This document shows positions 7,493 through 15,347 of a stretch of 15,699 bases of DNA, one piece after another. The DNA comes from CALAZP01 sp964410725 (GTDB lineage: Bacteria; Bacteroidota; Bacteroidia; Chitinophagales; Saprospiraceae): NCBI GenBank assembly GCA_964410725.1, contig CAYPID010000049.1:1-15699 (forward strand), written 5' to 3'. Numbering within the stretch: position 1 is the first letter of the stretch; every line of letters starts with the position of its first letter. The notes under the pieces were generated by a model, which worked only from the letters and a program-made list of their open reading frames with translations, did not search any database and was not told the origin of the DNA. Position numbers and translations under genes: made by a program.

Positions 7493-7837
7493 ATGCCACG
7501 GTCAGTTAATGCTGTTGCCTCCAGAAAAAGGAGAAAAAAGATTTTAAAGTTAGCCAAAGGTTATTTTGGTGCAAGATCTAATGTTTATACCGTAGCCAAA
7601 AATGCGGTTGAAAAAGGTTTGCAATATGCCTACCGAGACAGAAAGCAAAAGAAAAGAATGTTCAGAAGGCTTTGGATTGCCAGAATCAATGCGGCAGCCA
7701 GAACTAATGGAACAACTTATTCTAGATTAATTCATGCGCTTTCAAACAGTGATATTGATTTAAACAGGAAAGTTTTGGCTGACTTAGCTATGAACCACCC
7801 TGATACTTTCAAAGCTGTCGTAGATTCCGTTAAATAG
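7493..7837 (+). CDS. rplT: 50S ribosomal protein L20
   Basis: 114 residues, normal for L20. Conserved N-terminal MPRSVNAVASRKRRKKILK is followed by AKGYFGARSN and the basic RDRKQKKRMFRRLWIARINAA helix-turn region, then NGTTYSRLIHAL. L20 binds 23S rRNA early in 50S assembly and in several bacteria represses its own operon. Last gene of the infC-rpmI-rplT set. ATG start set by the conserved MPRS terminus; no Shine-Dalgarno. Confidence 0.97.
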   Translation: MPRSVNAVASRKRRKKILKLAKGYFGARSNVYTVAKNAVEKGLQYAYRDRKQKKRMFRRLWIARINAAARTNGTTYSRLIHALSNSDIDLNRKVLADLAMNHPDTFKAVVDSVK

Positions 7838-7850
7838 TATTTTATCTACT

Positions 7851-7864
7851 GTGACAATTGTCAC
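7851..7864. promoter_or_regulatory. Perfect 14-base palindrome GTGACAATTGTCAC, CRP/FNR-like site
   Basis: GTGACAATTGTCAC is exactly self-complementary. With flanking bases it reads TGTGA-N6-TCACT, nine of ten bases of the E. coli CRP consensus TGTGA-N6-TCACA. Its centre is about 75 bases before the hpf start and 20 bases past the rplT stop. A weak -7 box (TTAGTTTG, 7877-7884) lies just downstream, so a bound regulator would sit at the promoter. As RNA it could also form a 5-bp hairpin with an AATT loop, a poor terminator. Confidence 0.5.
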
Positions 7865-7931
7865 TTGAATTTAATGTTAGTTTGTAGTATATTAATGCAC
7901 TTAGTAATTAATAACTAAAAGCCAGTATATT

Positions 7932-8225
7932 ATGACAGTTAACGTTCAAGCACCATTCCCAGTTGATGGGTATTTCAGACAGTTGATCGATGAAAAAGTA
8001 GAAAAATTAACTACTTTTTATGACGGAGCGACTACTATTTCATTCTTTATGAAAGAAGATGAACACCGTCATTTAAATAGTGAAGGAAAAACGGTGGAAA
8101 TACAATGTAATGTTCCAGGAACAGAACTTTTTTCTTCCGGAAGCGCTGAATCGTTTGAGGTTGCTTTGGCAGATGCTTATGAAAAGATGCGGCGCCAAAT
8201 CAAAAAGTATAAAGAGAAAAAATAA
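7932..8225 (+). CDS. hpf: Ribosome hibernation-promoting factor, short form (HPF/RaiA family)
   Basis: 97 residues of the ribosomal S30AE (sigma-54 modulation) family, which binds the 30S decoding region and stores inactive ribosomes in slow growth. The match covers the whole protein: a beta strand VNVQAPFPV, the helix FRQLIDEKVEKLTTFYDG, the strand TTISFFMKEDE, the strand TVEIQCNVPGTELFSSGSAES and the final helix FEVALADAYEKMRRQIKKYKEKK with its basic end. There is no C-terminal dimerisation domain, so it is the short type. It lies 94 bases after rplT with its own possible promoter and a CRP-like palindrome. Its stop is immediately inside the A tract of the terminator shared with glnN. Confidence 0.92.
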   Translation: MTVNVQAPFPVDGYFRQLIDEKVEKLTTFYDGATTISFFMKEDEHRHLNSEGKTVEIQCNVPGTELFSSGSAESFEVALADAYEKMRRQIKKYKEKK

Positions 8226-8255
8226 AAAAAGGGGGCTTTTGGCCCCCTTTTTTTT
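8224..8255. terminator. Bidirectional terminator between hpf and glnN
   Basis: A7-GGGGGC-TTTTG-GCCCCC-T8. Six GC pairs (8231-8236 with 8242-8247) are flanked by A and T tracts, so it works in both directions. The hpf TAA (8223-8225) and the glnN TAA (8256-8254) both overlap these tracts, so no base is spared between the two convergent genes. Confidence 0.9.
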
Positions 8256-10446
8256 ATCTAACAAACATCATTTCCCTGTACTTAACTAAAGGCCACTCCT
8301 TATCATCCACTAAATATTCTAATCGATCCGCATGCATACGGATAGTTTCCATTAGAGGTTTGACCTCATTACAATAACTCTTAGCTACTTCAATAGCCTC
8401 TTCTTTGGCGTTGGCATCTTTTCTAGCTTGAGTCATTTTATCCACAGTATCCTTTATTCCAGCAATATTCTCGCTAATTCGCTTGATTAAATCTATTTGA
8501 GCTTCATAAAGATCAGCAGATAGTCCTAATTCCTTCAATTGAAGTGCATTATCCGCTAATTGACTTTGATAGCCAATAGCGGCTGGTAAAACATGATTAA
8601 TAACCATTTCACCCAATGTTCTGGATTCAATCTGTAGTTTGAGGACATAATTCTCACACATTACCTCAAAATGCGCATCTAACTCTCTTTCAGTAAATAC
8701 CCCACTGGAGGTAAATAATTCTACTGCACTATCTTTTACATAAGCCATTAGTGCGTCTGGTGTATTGGGCGTATTAGCCAATCCTCTCTTTGCAGCTTCG
8801 TTTTTCCATTCTTCACTATATCCATCTCCTTCAAATCTAATTGGCTTAGATTCTGTAATATACCTTTTCAAAATAGCAAGGATGGCAGAGTCCTGATCCA
8901 TTCCTTTGCTCATCATTTGATCCAATTCAACTTTGAAGTCTCGAAGTTGCTTACCCACTATAGTATTCATTACCGTCATCGGAGCCGCGCAGTTCATAGA
9001 AGAACCTACCATCCTGATTTCAAACTTATTACCCGTGAATGCGAAAGGAGAAGTTCTGTTTCTGTCAGTATTGTCCAATTCGAGATTTGGAATCTTACTC
9101 AACAAGTCTAATACTTCTTTTACTCCAGCTTCATCTGCTTCAATTCCTTTTTCAATATTATCTAATACCTTGGTGAGTGTATCTCCTATGAATACAGAAA
9201 TAATTGCAGGCGGTGCTTCATTAGCCCCTAATCTATGATCGTTAGAAGCCGAAGCTACTGACGCTCTAAGAATATCCGCATAGCGATAAACAGCCTGTAT
9301 GGTGTTCACGAAGAAAGTTAAGAATAATAAGTTCTTGCCGGGTTGTTTTCCTGGAGACAATAGATTCACACCTGTATTGGTGGACATTGACCAGTTGTTG
9401 TGCTTTCCAGAACCATTAACACCAGCAAATGGCTTTTCGTGAAGCAAAACGCTTAAGTGATGTCGCTTAGCTACCCTGTCCATCAAGTCCATCAACAACT
9501 GGTTGTGATCGACAGCTAAATTCACCTCCTCAAACATAGGTGCGAGTTCATACTGGCCAGGTCCTACTTCATTATGTCTGGTTCTTACGGGAATTCCCAG
9601 TTTGTGACATTCAGTCTCTAAATCACGCATATAAGCGTATACCCGCTCAGGAATAGATCCGAAATAATGATCATCCAATTGTTGCCCCTTGGGAGAGAAC
9701 TTACCCAAGAGAGTCCTGCCTGCCATCAAAATATCCGGTCTTGCATTGACAAAGGCCTCATCTACTAAAAAATATTCCTGCTCCCAGCCTAAAGTTGCAA
9801 TAACCTTATTGACTTTGTCATCAAATAATTGGCAAACGGGAATAGTCGCTTGTGCCAAATATTCCTGAGATTTTAAAAGTGGAAGTTTGTAGTCTAAAGA
9901 ATCCCCACCATAGGTTACAAAAATGGTTGGAATACAAAGGGTTTTGCCATTTCCTACCTCCAGTATAAAAGCAGGAGAAGAAGGGTCCCAAGCGGTATAT
10001 CCTCTGGCCTCAAAAGTAGAACGCAAACCACCACCGGGGAAACTAGAACCATCGGGCTCTTGCTGAACTAAAGTCTCTCCGGTAAACTCCTCAAGGATTT
10101 TGCCGTCAGGCGTTATAGTAAAAAATGAATCGTGCTTTTCAGCGGTCCCTCCAGTAAGCGGTTGAAACCAGTGAGTGTAATGAGTAGCACCTTGATCCAT
10201 GGCCCATCTCTTCATGCCTTCAGCCACAATTTTGGCATTTTCCTTGGAAAACTTTTCTCCAGTTGCGATGGCTGAAACAATAGCCTGAAAGTCTTTTTCG
10301 GTTAAATACTCCTTCATGGCCGCCTCGTTGAAAACATGGCTACCGAAGAAAGAGGAAATCTTGGAGTTGGGAACATCAACATAATCCAAATCCATGCGAT
10401 CCCTGGTCATAACAGTATCCAGGGCCTGGAATCTTGACATACTCAT
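8254..10446 (-). CDS. glnN: Glutamine synthetase type III
   Basis: 730 residues, the large GSIII class common in Bacteroidota and much longer than GSI or GSII. It makes glutamine from glutamate, ammonia and ATP in the cytoplasm, the main entry of ammonium nitrogen. GSIII signatures include HYTHWFQPLTGGTAEKHDSF (89-108), GLRSTFEARGYTAWDPSSPA (140-159), WEQEYF (221-226, metal-binding glutamates), RHNEVGPGQYE (290-300), NGSGKHNNWS (344-353, ammonia/ATP loop) and DRNRTSPFAFTGNKFEIR (461-478). A helical C-terminal extension (about 600-730) is typical of this class. ATG at 10446 is followed by another in-frame ATG two codons on; either could be used. It is divergent from the helical-protein gene. 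No P-II or transporter gene is adjacent. The symbol glnN follows common GSIII usage; glnA is also used. Confidence 0.96.
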   Translation of the reverse strand: MSMSRFQALDTVMTRDRMDLDYVDVPNSKISSFFGSHVFNEAAMKEYLTEKDFQAIVSAIATGEKFSKENAKIVAEGMKRWAMDQGATHYTHWFQPLTGGTAEKHDSFFTITPDGKILEEFTGETLVQQEPDGSSFPGGGLRSTFEARGYTAWDPSSPAFILEVGNGKTLCIPTIFVTYGGDSLDYKLPLLKSQEYLAQATIPVCQLFDDKVNKVIATLGWEQEYFLVDEAFVNARPDILMAGRTLLGKFSPKGQQLDDHYFGSIPERVYAYMRDLETECHKLGIPVRTRHNEVGPGQYELAPMFEEVNLAVDHNQLLMDLMDRVAKRHHLSVLLHEKPFAGVNGSGKHNNWSMSTNTGVNLLSPGKQPGKNLLFLTFFVNTIQAVYRYADILRASVASASNDHRLGANEAPPAIISVFIGDTLTKVLDNIEKGIEADEAGVKEVLDLLSKIPNLELDNTDRNRTSPFAFTGNKFEIRMVGSSMNCAAPMTVMNTIVGKQLRDFKVELDQMMSKGMDQDSAILAILKRYITESKPIRFEGDGYSEEWKNEAAKRGLANTPNTPDALMAYVKDSAVELFTSSGVFTERELDAHFEVMCENYVLKLQIESRTLGEMVINHVLPAAIGYQSQLADNALQLKELGLSADLYEAQIDLIKRISENIAGIKDTVDKMTQARKDANAKEEAIEVAKSYCNEVKPLMETIRMHADRLEYLVDDKEWPLVKYREMMFVR

Positions 10447-10617
10447 AATGTATTAGTTTTAAGTTACTTACTAAATTAATCCTGCAAAGAGGTGTCACAA
10501 TATTAAGACCTGAGATTTGAAAAAAATGTAGTATTTTGTATTATTATGTGATATTCAGTAGCCCACTATACCAAATAAAGTCTTGTTTTTCAGCATTTTA
10601 TAAAGCAAGAGTTTGTG

Positions 10618-12141
10618 ATGCCCAATATTCAAAAAGATCAGGTTTTCTCTTTAATAAAGTCTCTGTCCAAATCTGAGAAAAGAAATTTTAAACTTTATTC
10701 TAATCGTATTCAATCAGAATCTGGGTTAAAATTTGTCCAATTATTTGAGGCCATGGATAAAATTCCTCACTACGATGAGAAATTATTGCTTCAAAAGCTT
10801 CCTAATGTTAAAAAAAGTCAATTGGCCAATCTTAAGCGGCATCTTTATGGGCAAATTTTAACGAGTCTTCGTTTAATCTATATTGATAAAAATATTGACA
10901 TACAAATTCGAGAGCAATTGGATTTTGCCAGAATACTCTATGGTAAAGGGTTGTACATGCAAAGCCTCAAATTATTGGATAGAATTAAAAAAATAGCGGA
11001 GGATCATCATCAAGATATTTTACATCTGGAGATTCTAGAATTTGAAAAAATGATTGAGGCCAGACACATTACCAGAAGTAGAATGATTGCCAATAAAATG
11101 GAAACCTTACTTGAATCCTCTATACGCAGAAGTACCGTAACCTATAGGAATAACTTTTTATCCAATTTAAATATCCAAGTTCAAGGGTGGTATATTCAAT
11201 TTGGTCATGCTCGCACTTCAGATGAAAAAAAAGAATTCGAGGTGTTTTACCAATCCTTACTTACAGATTCAGTAGATTTGGAGGAGATGACGTTTTTTGA
11301 AAAGGTCAATTATTTTCAAGCTAAATTCTGGTATTATTATATTCTATTAGATTTCAGAGCCGCCCAAACTTACACCAATTACTGGTATGACATCTTCCAA
11401 AAAAACCCTCAAATGCAGCGGAAAGATCCGATGCTATACAGCAGAGGACTATATTATCTGCTCATTTTGCATTTTATTTTAAAGGAAAAAGAAGCATTCC
11501 TGAAAATTCTTCAAGTATTTGAAGAATTTGTTCAAAATGAGAAGAGTACCTGGAATATGAATACCCGTATGACGGGATTTGTATACCTATCATTATCCCA
11601 ACTCAATTGGTGCCTGTTGGAAGAAAAGTATACTATAGTTTCCCAGCTTATCCCCTCTATAATTAAAGACATGAAGGTTTACCTCCCCTTTATGGATTCC
11701 CATCGAGTTCACTTGATTTACTACAAAATAGCAGGGCTATACTTTCTTCAAAAGAATTACAATAACGCTTTGGAATATATTAATAAGGTAGTTATAGTAC
11801 CCATCGATTATTTGAGAAATGATTTAGAAATTAACGCCAGACTATTACATATTCTATGTAACTACGAATTGAATAATTTTGATTTGATTCAGGATTATCT
11901 CCTACCTGCGCTCGAAAAATCAATTCTAAAAGCTAAGGATTCGGGAAATGTACAAAAAGCTATGGTGTCTTTGGTGAAGAAATTAATTAAACAGAATACA
12001 TTCCTCCAAAAGAAAATAATTGAGGATTTTTATTTGAATTTTCACACCCTTTCAAAAGACGAATATGCAGTCAAGGAAATAGCCTATTTCGACGTGCCCA
12101 AATGGCTTCAACTCCATCTTCACACCCCTATAACAAAATAA
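10618..12141 (+). CDS. Uncharacterised alpha-helical (TPR-like) cytoplasmic protein
   Basis: 507 residues from the ATG; a GTG directly before it (10615) would add one residue. There is no signal peptide or membrane segment. Sequence and amphipathic pattern are all-helical. A basic N-terminal region with LSKSEKRNFKLYSN (about 15-28) is followed by helix pairs resembling divergent TPRs, for example AGLYFLQKNYNNALEYINKV (about 375-394). Tyr, Phe and Leu are abundant. I recognise the N-terminal SLSKSEKR pattern as recurring in unnamed Bacteroidota proteins but know no assigned function. A scaffold or protein-binding role is only a guess. The gene is divergent from glnN (168-171 bases) and 47 bases before the HhH-barrel gene, which has its own promoter, so shared transcription is uncertain. 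Confidence 0.85.
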   Translation: MPNIQKDQVFSLIKSLSKSEKRNFKLYSNRIQSESGLKFVQLFEAMDKIPHYDEKLLLQKLPNVKKSQLANLKRHLYGQILTSLRLIYIDKNIDIQIREQLDFARILYGKGLYMQSLKLLDRIKKIAEDHHQDILHLEILEFEKMIEARHITRSRMIANKMETLLESSIRRSTVTYRNNFLSNLNIQVQGWYIQFGHARTSDEKKEFEVFYQSLLTDSVDLEEMTFFEKVNYFQAKFWYYYILLDFRAAQTYTNYWYDIFQKNPQMQRKDPMLYSRGLYYLLILHFILKEKEAFLKILQVFEEFVQNEKSTWNMNTRMTGFVYLSLSQLNWCLLEEKYTIVSQLIPSIIKDMKVYLPFMDSHRVHLIYYKIAGLYFLQKNYNNALEYINKVVIVPIDYLRNDLEINARLLHILCNYELNNFDLIQDYLLPALEKSILKAKDSGNVQKAMVSLVKKLIKQNTFLQKKIIEDFYLNFHTLSKDEYAVKEIAYFDVPKWLQLHLHTPITK

Positions 12142-12172
12142 TTGCACTCAGCTGTTTAATCCCCTATATTTG
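12142..12172 (+). promoter_or_regulatory. Promoter of the HhH-barrel gene
   Basis: TTG (12142-12144), a 20-base spacer and TATATTTG (12165-12172) fully match the Bacteroidota promoter form. The TTG directly follows the stop codon of the upstream gene. Transcription would start near 12178, only about 11 bases before the ATG, so the mRNA would have almost no leader. Confidence 0.6.
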
Positions 12173-12190
12173 AATAAAGGGTATTCAAAT
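12168..12190. repeat. Perfect inverted repeat over -7 box and start codon
   Basis: ATTTGAATA-AAGGG-TATTCAAAT: nine-base arms (12168-12176 and 12182-12190) around a 5-base centre. The left arm covers most of the -7 box and the right arm ends within the ATG at 12189. It may be an operator for a dimeric repressor, or an RNA hairpin hiding the start if transcription begins further upstream. Confidence 0.5.
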
Positions 12191-14165
12191 GTGGCGAACC
12201 ATTATATTTATGATTCCCGGTGTTCTATTGGGACAAATTACAGCTGAAGAAGAGGTGTGGTTAGAGCAATGGGTAGAAGCTGATGAGGAACTGTTGCCCC
12301 AGCAAATGGATAGAGCGGATTTGCCGCTTTCACCTATTCTATTGAATTCCATTACAAAAGAACAACTTCAAGCTTTATCAATTTTAAGTGAAGAACAGAT
12401 CCAATCCTTTCTAGATTATCGGGCAGAATTTGGTCCATTCCTAGTGGTAGAAGAGTTAAGAGCCGTCCCTTTATTTGATCCCATCACCATCCATAAAATG
12501 CAATCTAATCTGGTGTTGGATACACCCTCTAAAATCTCCCCTTCTCTATGGAATTCTTCTTCTATGGGGGTAAGGCGGCAAACTTCCATTAGGATAGGGC
12601 GGACATTTCCCAAGAAGCTGGGCTATTTATCCCCTGCCATTTATCAAGGAGGTCCTTATAACATTACCGGAAAATTTACCTTAGATCGTCCAGGCCAATT
12701 CAAACTAGGGATGGCTATAGATAAAGATGCTGGAGAGACCCTACCCTTCCATATTAACAAACATTTGGCAATTAATCAGCCGCTTCAGTCAATTGATTTG
12801 CTGGTACTGGGCGATTATCAATTTCAAATGGGACAAGGTTTGATCGGGGGGCAAACATTTGGGAGTGGATTGAGCTTCACGCCCAGCCTTTTAGTAAAAG
12901 GGCGTCCAGATATACGTCCTAAAAGAGGAAGTACAGAGGGAAACTACCAGAGCGGGCTTGGTGTCAAGTGGTCTAAGAAAAAAGCAATGGGGGTGGCTTT
13001 CATTTCCTATCGCAATAGAAATGGGAATCTTCAAAATGATTCCCTAATAGGAACCTATGTTACTTCTATCGATCAAGCGGGCCTTAGCAGAACTCCAAAT
13101 GAAGTAGAAGACCAAAACACACTCAAACACTTGATGGGAGGACTAAACTGGACGTTCAATTTCAATAATGGTTTCATAGGAGTTAATTCTATTTATCATA
13201 GATTTTCACAACCAATACGGCCGGTAATACGTCCATATAATCAATATATTTTTACAGGCCATCAATTATTGAATTTCAGTCTAAATCTTCAAATCCATAT
13301 CAAAGGCCATTTATGGTTTGCCGAAACCGCAATGGACCACTTTTTTAATCAAGCCCTTTTATTGGGTTGGTTACTTAGTCCTTCTAAAAATCTGGATTTC
13401 GTGCTCAGTTTTAGAAATTACACACCAGAGTACCAATCTATTGAGACCAGAACTTTTGGAAGATTTGGGAAAGCCCAAAACGAAAATGGGATTTTTTTTC
13501 TCATGAAATTTCAACCGTTACCCAGGTGGGAAATATCCTTTTATAACGATATCAGAAAGTTTCCTTGGCTCCGTTACAATGTACACGCTCCCTCAATTGG
13601 CAATAGTATTCGATTAAGGATTCAATATACTCAGAAAAATGCCTTACAAATCTATACAGATTTTAGAACGGAAAAAAGTACAATTAACCAACCCTCTAAT
13701 TCTAAATTCAAATCCCTTAACTTCCAGCAAAAGAGCAATTTTCGAATTCAAATGAATTTATACCCCAGCTCTTCCTTTGAATGGCGCATAAGATTGGAAA
13801 ACTCTTACTGGTCGGAAAGCCCATCAAACCTGAGTGGACATTTGATCTCCCAGGATTTTATATTAAAACCTGCACAAATTCCTTTTGACTTCAAACTAAG
13901 ATTAACACTATTTGATATACCTGATTATACCCTTAGAATCTACCAATACGAGCACCAATTGTCAGGTTTTTTCGGAATGCCAGCTTTCTATGGAAGAGGC
14001 ATTAGTTGGTATTTTATTCCCAGATGGAAAACTTCTCGCGGACTATTAGAAGCAAGAATTTCAAAAATGTATCAGCCCGATGTTCAAAGTATTGGGTCTC
14101 AATGGGAAACCATTACTGGAAAGCGCAGAATGGATTTTGGATTACAATTTACTTTACTATGGTAA
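12189..14165 (+). CDS. Secreted helix-hairpin-helix protein with predicted outer-membrane beta-barrel
   Basis: 658 residues. A short signal peptide (MWRTIIFMIPGVLLGQ) is followed by an acidic linker and a ComEA/T2SS-K-like helix-hairpin-helix region at about 51-104 (LLNSITKEQLQALSILSEEQ, YRAEFGPFLVVEEL, LFDPITIHKM). From about residue 125 to the end there are many short alternating strands rich in aromatic residues and Gly/Asn turns (for example GVAFISYRNRNGN, NGFIGVNSIYHRF), and the last residues are FGLQFTLLW. An aromatic C-terminus of this kind is typical of outer-membrane barrels. The HhH would then lie in the periplasm and could bind DNA or protein. Start M1 is preferred over M8 because it keeps the positive n-region. 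The double stop TAATAG ends 15 bases before the convergent namZ stop. The domain call is fairly sure; the role is unknown. Confidence 0.85.
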   Translation: MWRTIIFMIPGVLLGQITAEEEVWLEQWVEADEELLPQQMDRADLPLSPILLNSITKEQLQALSILSEEQIQSFLDYRAEFGPFLVVEELRAVPLFDPITIHKMQSNLVLDTPSKISPSLWNSSSMGVRRQTSIRIGRTFPKKLGYLSPAIYQGGPYNITGKFTLDRPGQFKLGMAIDKDAGETLPFHINKHLAINQPLQSIDLLVLGDYQFQMGQGLIGGQTFGSGLSFTPSLLVKGRPDIRPKRGSTEGNYQSGLGVKWSKKKAMGVAFISYRNRNGNLQNDSLIGTYVTSIDQAGLSRTPNEVEDQNTLKHLMGGLNWTFNFNNGFIGVNSIYHRFSQPIRPVIRPYNQYIFTGHQLLNFSLNLQIHIKGHLWFAETAMDHFFNQALLLGWLLSPSKNLDFVLSFRNYTPEYQSIETRTFGRFGKAQNENGIFFLMKFQPLPRWEISFYNDIRKFPWLRYNVHAPSIGNSIRLRIQYTQKNALQIYTDFRTEKSTINQPSNSKFKSLNFQQKSNFRIQMNLYPSSSFEWRIRLENSYWSESPSNLSGHLISQDFILKPAQIPFDFKLRLTLFDIPDYTLRIYQYEHQLSGFFGMPAFYGRGISWYFIPRWKTSRGLLEARISKMYQPDVQSIGSQWETITGKRRMDFGLQFTLLW

Positions 14166-14180
14166 TAGGGTTAGTCGTAT

Positions 14181-15347
14181 TTACGGATACAACAAATACT
14201 TTTCGCGAAGTTTCCTAAAGGCTACTAATCCCTCTTGCCAGGAAGCACGAATTTGTTCCTCAGTCCAACCATTTTGAATTTGAGTGCGCAAATGGCTTCC
14301 TCCAGCCAATTTATCAAAAAAACCATTTTCTAAAAAGAAATGATCCCTATCGGGAAAATGGTGGAACATTTCGAGTAGGTGAGATAAATCTATTTTCCCA
14401 ACCGCTCTGAGCGATTCTTCAGTTTGATTGGATAGAGATTTTCCCCTACAGCTTAGCCCCTCTAACTTTGGATATTTGGAACCTTCGTTAGGTTTTGGTA
14501 CGAAAGTTACGCGGTTTTCACCTGTAATATCAGGATGGCCAAAAATTTGAAAAGGTGTGGGAGTACCTCTTCCTTCGCTTAAGACTGTTCCCTCAAAAAG
14601 ACAGGTATAAGGATAACAATAGATCGATTTCATATCGGGCAGGTTAGGCGAAGGCTTAATTGGTAATTGGTATGCCTTATCGCGTTGATAACCCTTGCAG
14701 GGAATCACCTGTAAAGAAGCTTTCAAGTCGGTTCCCAACCAATTTTCACCATTGATCATTCTGGCGTATTCCCCAATCGTCATACCATGTGCAATGGGTA
14801 TAGGATGCATCCCAACGAAGGATCGATAATCAACATCTAAAATTGGCCCATCTACAATATGTCCATTGGGATTAGGACGATCCAAAACTAATAAAGATAC
14901 CCCACTTTTGGCGCAAGCCTCCATGACGTAATGTAGGGTAGAGATATAGGTATAAAATCTTACACCGACATCTTGAATATCAAAAATTAACAAATCTAAT
15001 CCATCTAAATCCTCTATCGAAGGTCCTCTCTTGCTTCCATAGAGGGAAACAATTGGAATTCCAGTAGCTGGGTCCACGCTATCATCCACCTTTTCCCCAG
15101 CATCTGCTTTTCCCCTAAAACCGTGTTCTGGAGCAAATATTTTGACCACCTGAATATCATTATTCAAAAGCACATCCACCAAGTGTTCTTCTGCTCCAAC
15201 TGAGGTTTGATTCACCACCAAGCCCACCATTTTGTCTTGTAGTATGGGAAGGTACACCTCCGTTTGCTCTGCCCCAGTTCTTATTGTTTGAGCCCATAGG
15301 CTTCCCACCAAAAATATTAGACTACTTGTTAAAAGGGTTTTCATCAT
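14181..15347 (-). CDS. namZ: Exo-beta-N-acetylmuramidase NamZ (DUF1343, GH171)
   Basis: 388 residues of the DUF1343 family, whose Bacillus member (YbbC/NamZ) removes terminal N-acetylmuramic acid from peptidoglycan fragments; Tannerella has one too. Residues 1-19 form a signal peptide (LLTSSLIFLVGSLWA, then QT), so it acts in the periplasm or outside. Family motifs present are APEHGFRGK (72-80), FDIQDVGVRFYTY (122-134), LDRPNPNG (155-162), HPIPIAHGMTIGEYA (181-195), PSPNLPDM (232-239) and FEGTVLSEGRGT (251-262). Two ATGs begin the gene (15347 and 15344). The start lies 26 bases inside the end of pyrF, suggesting translational coupling. It probably serves wall recycling or scavenging of MurNAc; no MurNAc uptake gene is in the window. 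Confidence 0.93.
   Translation of the reverse strand: MMKTLLTSSLIFLVGSLWAQTIRTGAEQTEVYLPILQDKMVGLVVNQTSVGAEEHLVDVLLNNDIQVVKIFAPEHGFRGKADAGEKVDDSVDPATGIPIVSLYGSKRGPSIEDLDGLDLLIFDIQDVGVRFYTYISTLHYVMEACAKSGVSLLVLDRPNPNGHIVDGPILDVDYRSFVGMHPIPIAHGMTIGEYARMINGENWLGTDLKASLQVIPCKGYQRDKAYQLPIKPSPNLPDMKSIYCYPYTCLFEGTVLSEGRGTPTPFQIFGHPDITGENRVTFVPKPNEGSKYPKLEGLSCRGKSLSNQTEESLRAVGKIDLSHLLEMFHHFPDRDHFFLENGFFDKLAGGSHLRTQIQNGWTEEQIRASWQEGLVAFRKLREKYLLYP

Noticed and set aside
7851..7884. Palindrome as the rplT terminator
   Set aside because: The hairpin would have only five base pairs and is followed by TTGAATTT rather than a T tract, so a regulator site is more likely.
8073..8289. Frames of 63-69 codons around hpf and the terminator
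   Set aside because: They read through the GC hairpin and overlap hpf and glnN; the sequence is a by-product of those genes.
8917..9238. Plus-strand frames inside glnN
   Set aside because: They are antisense to strongly conserved glutamine synthetase sequence.
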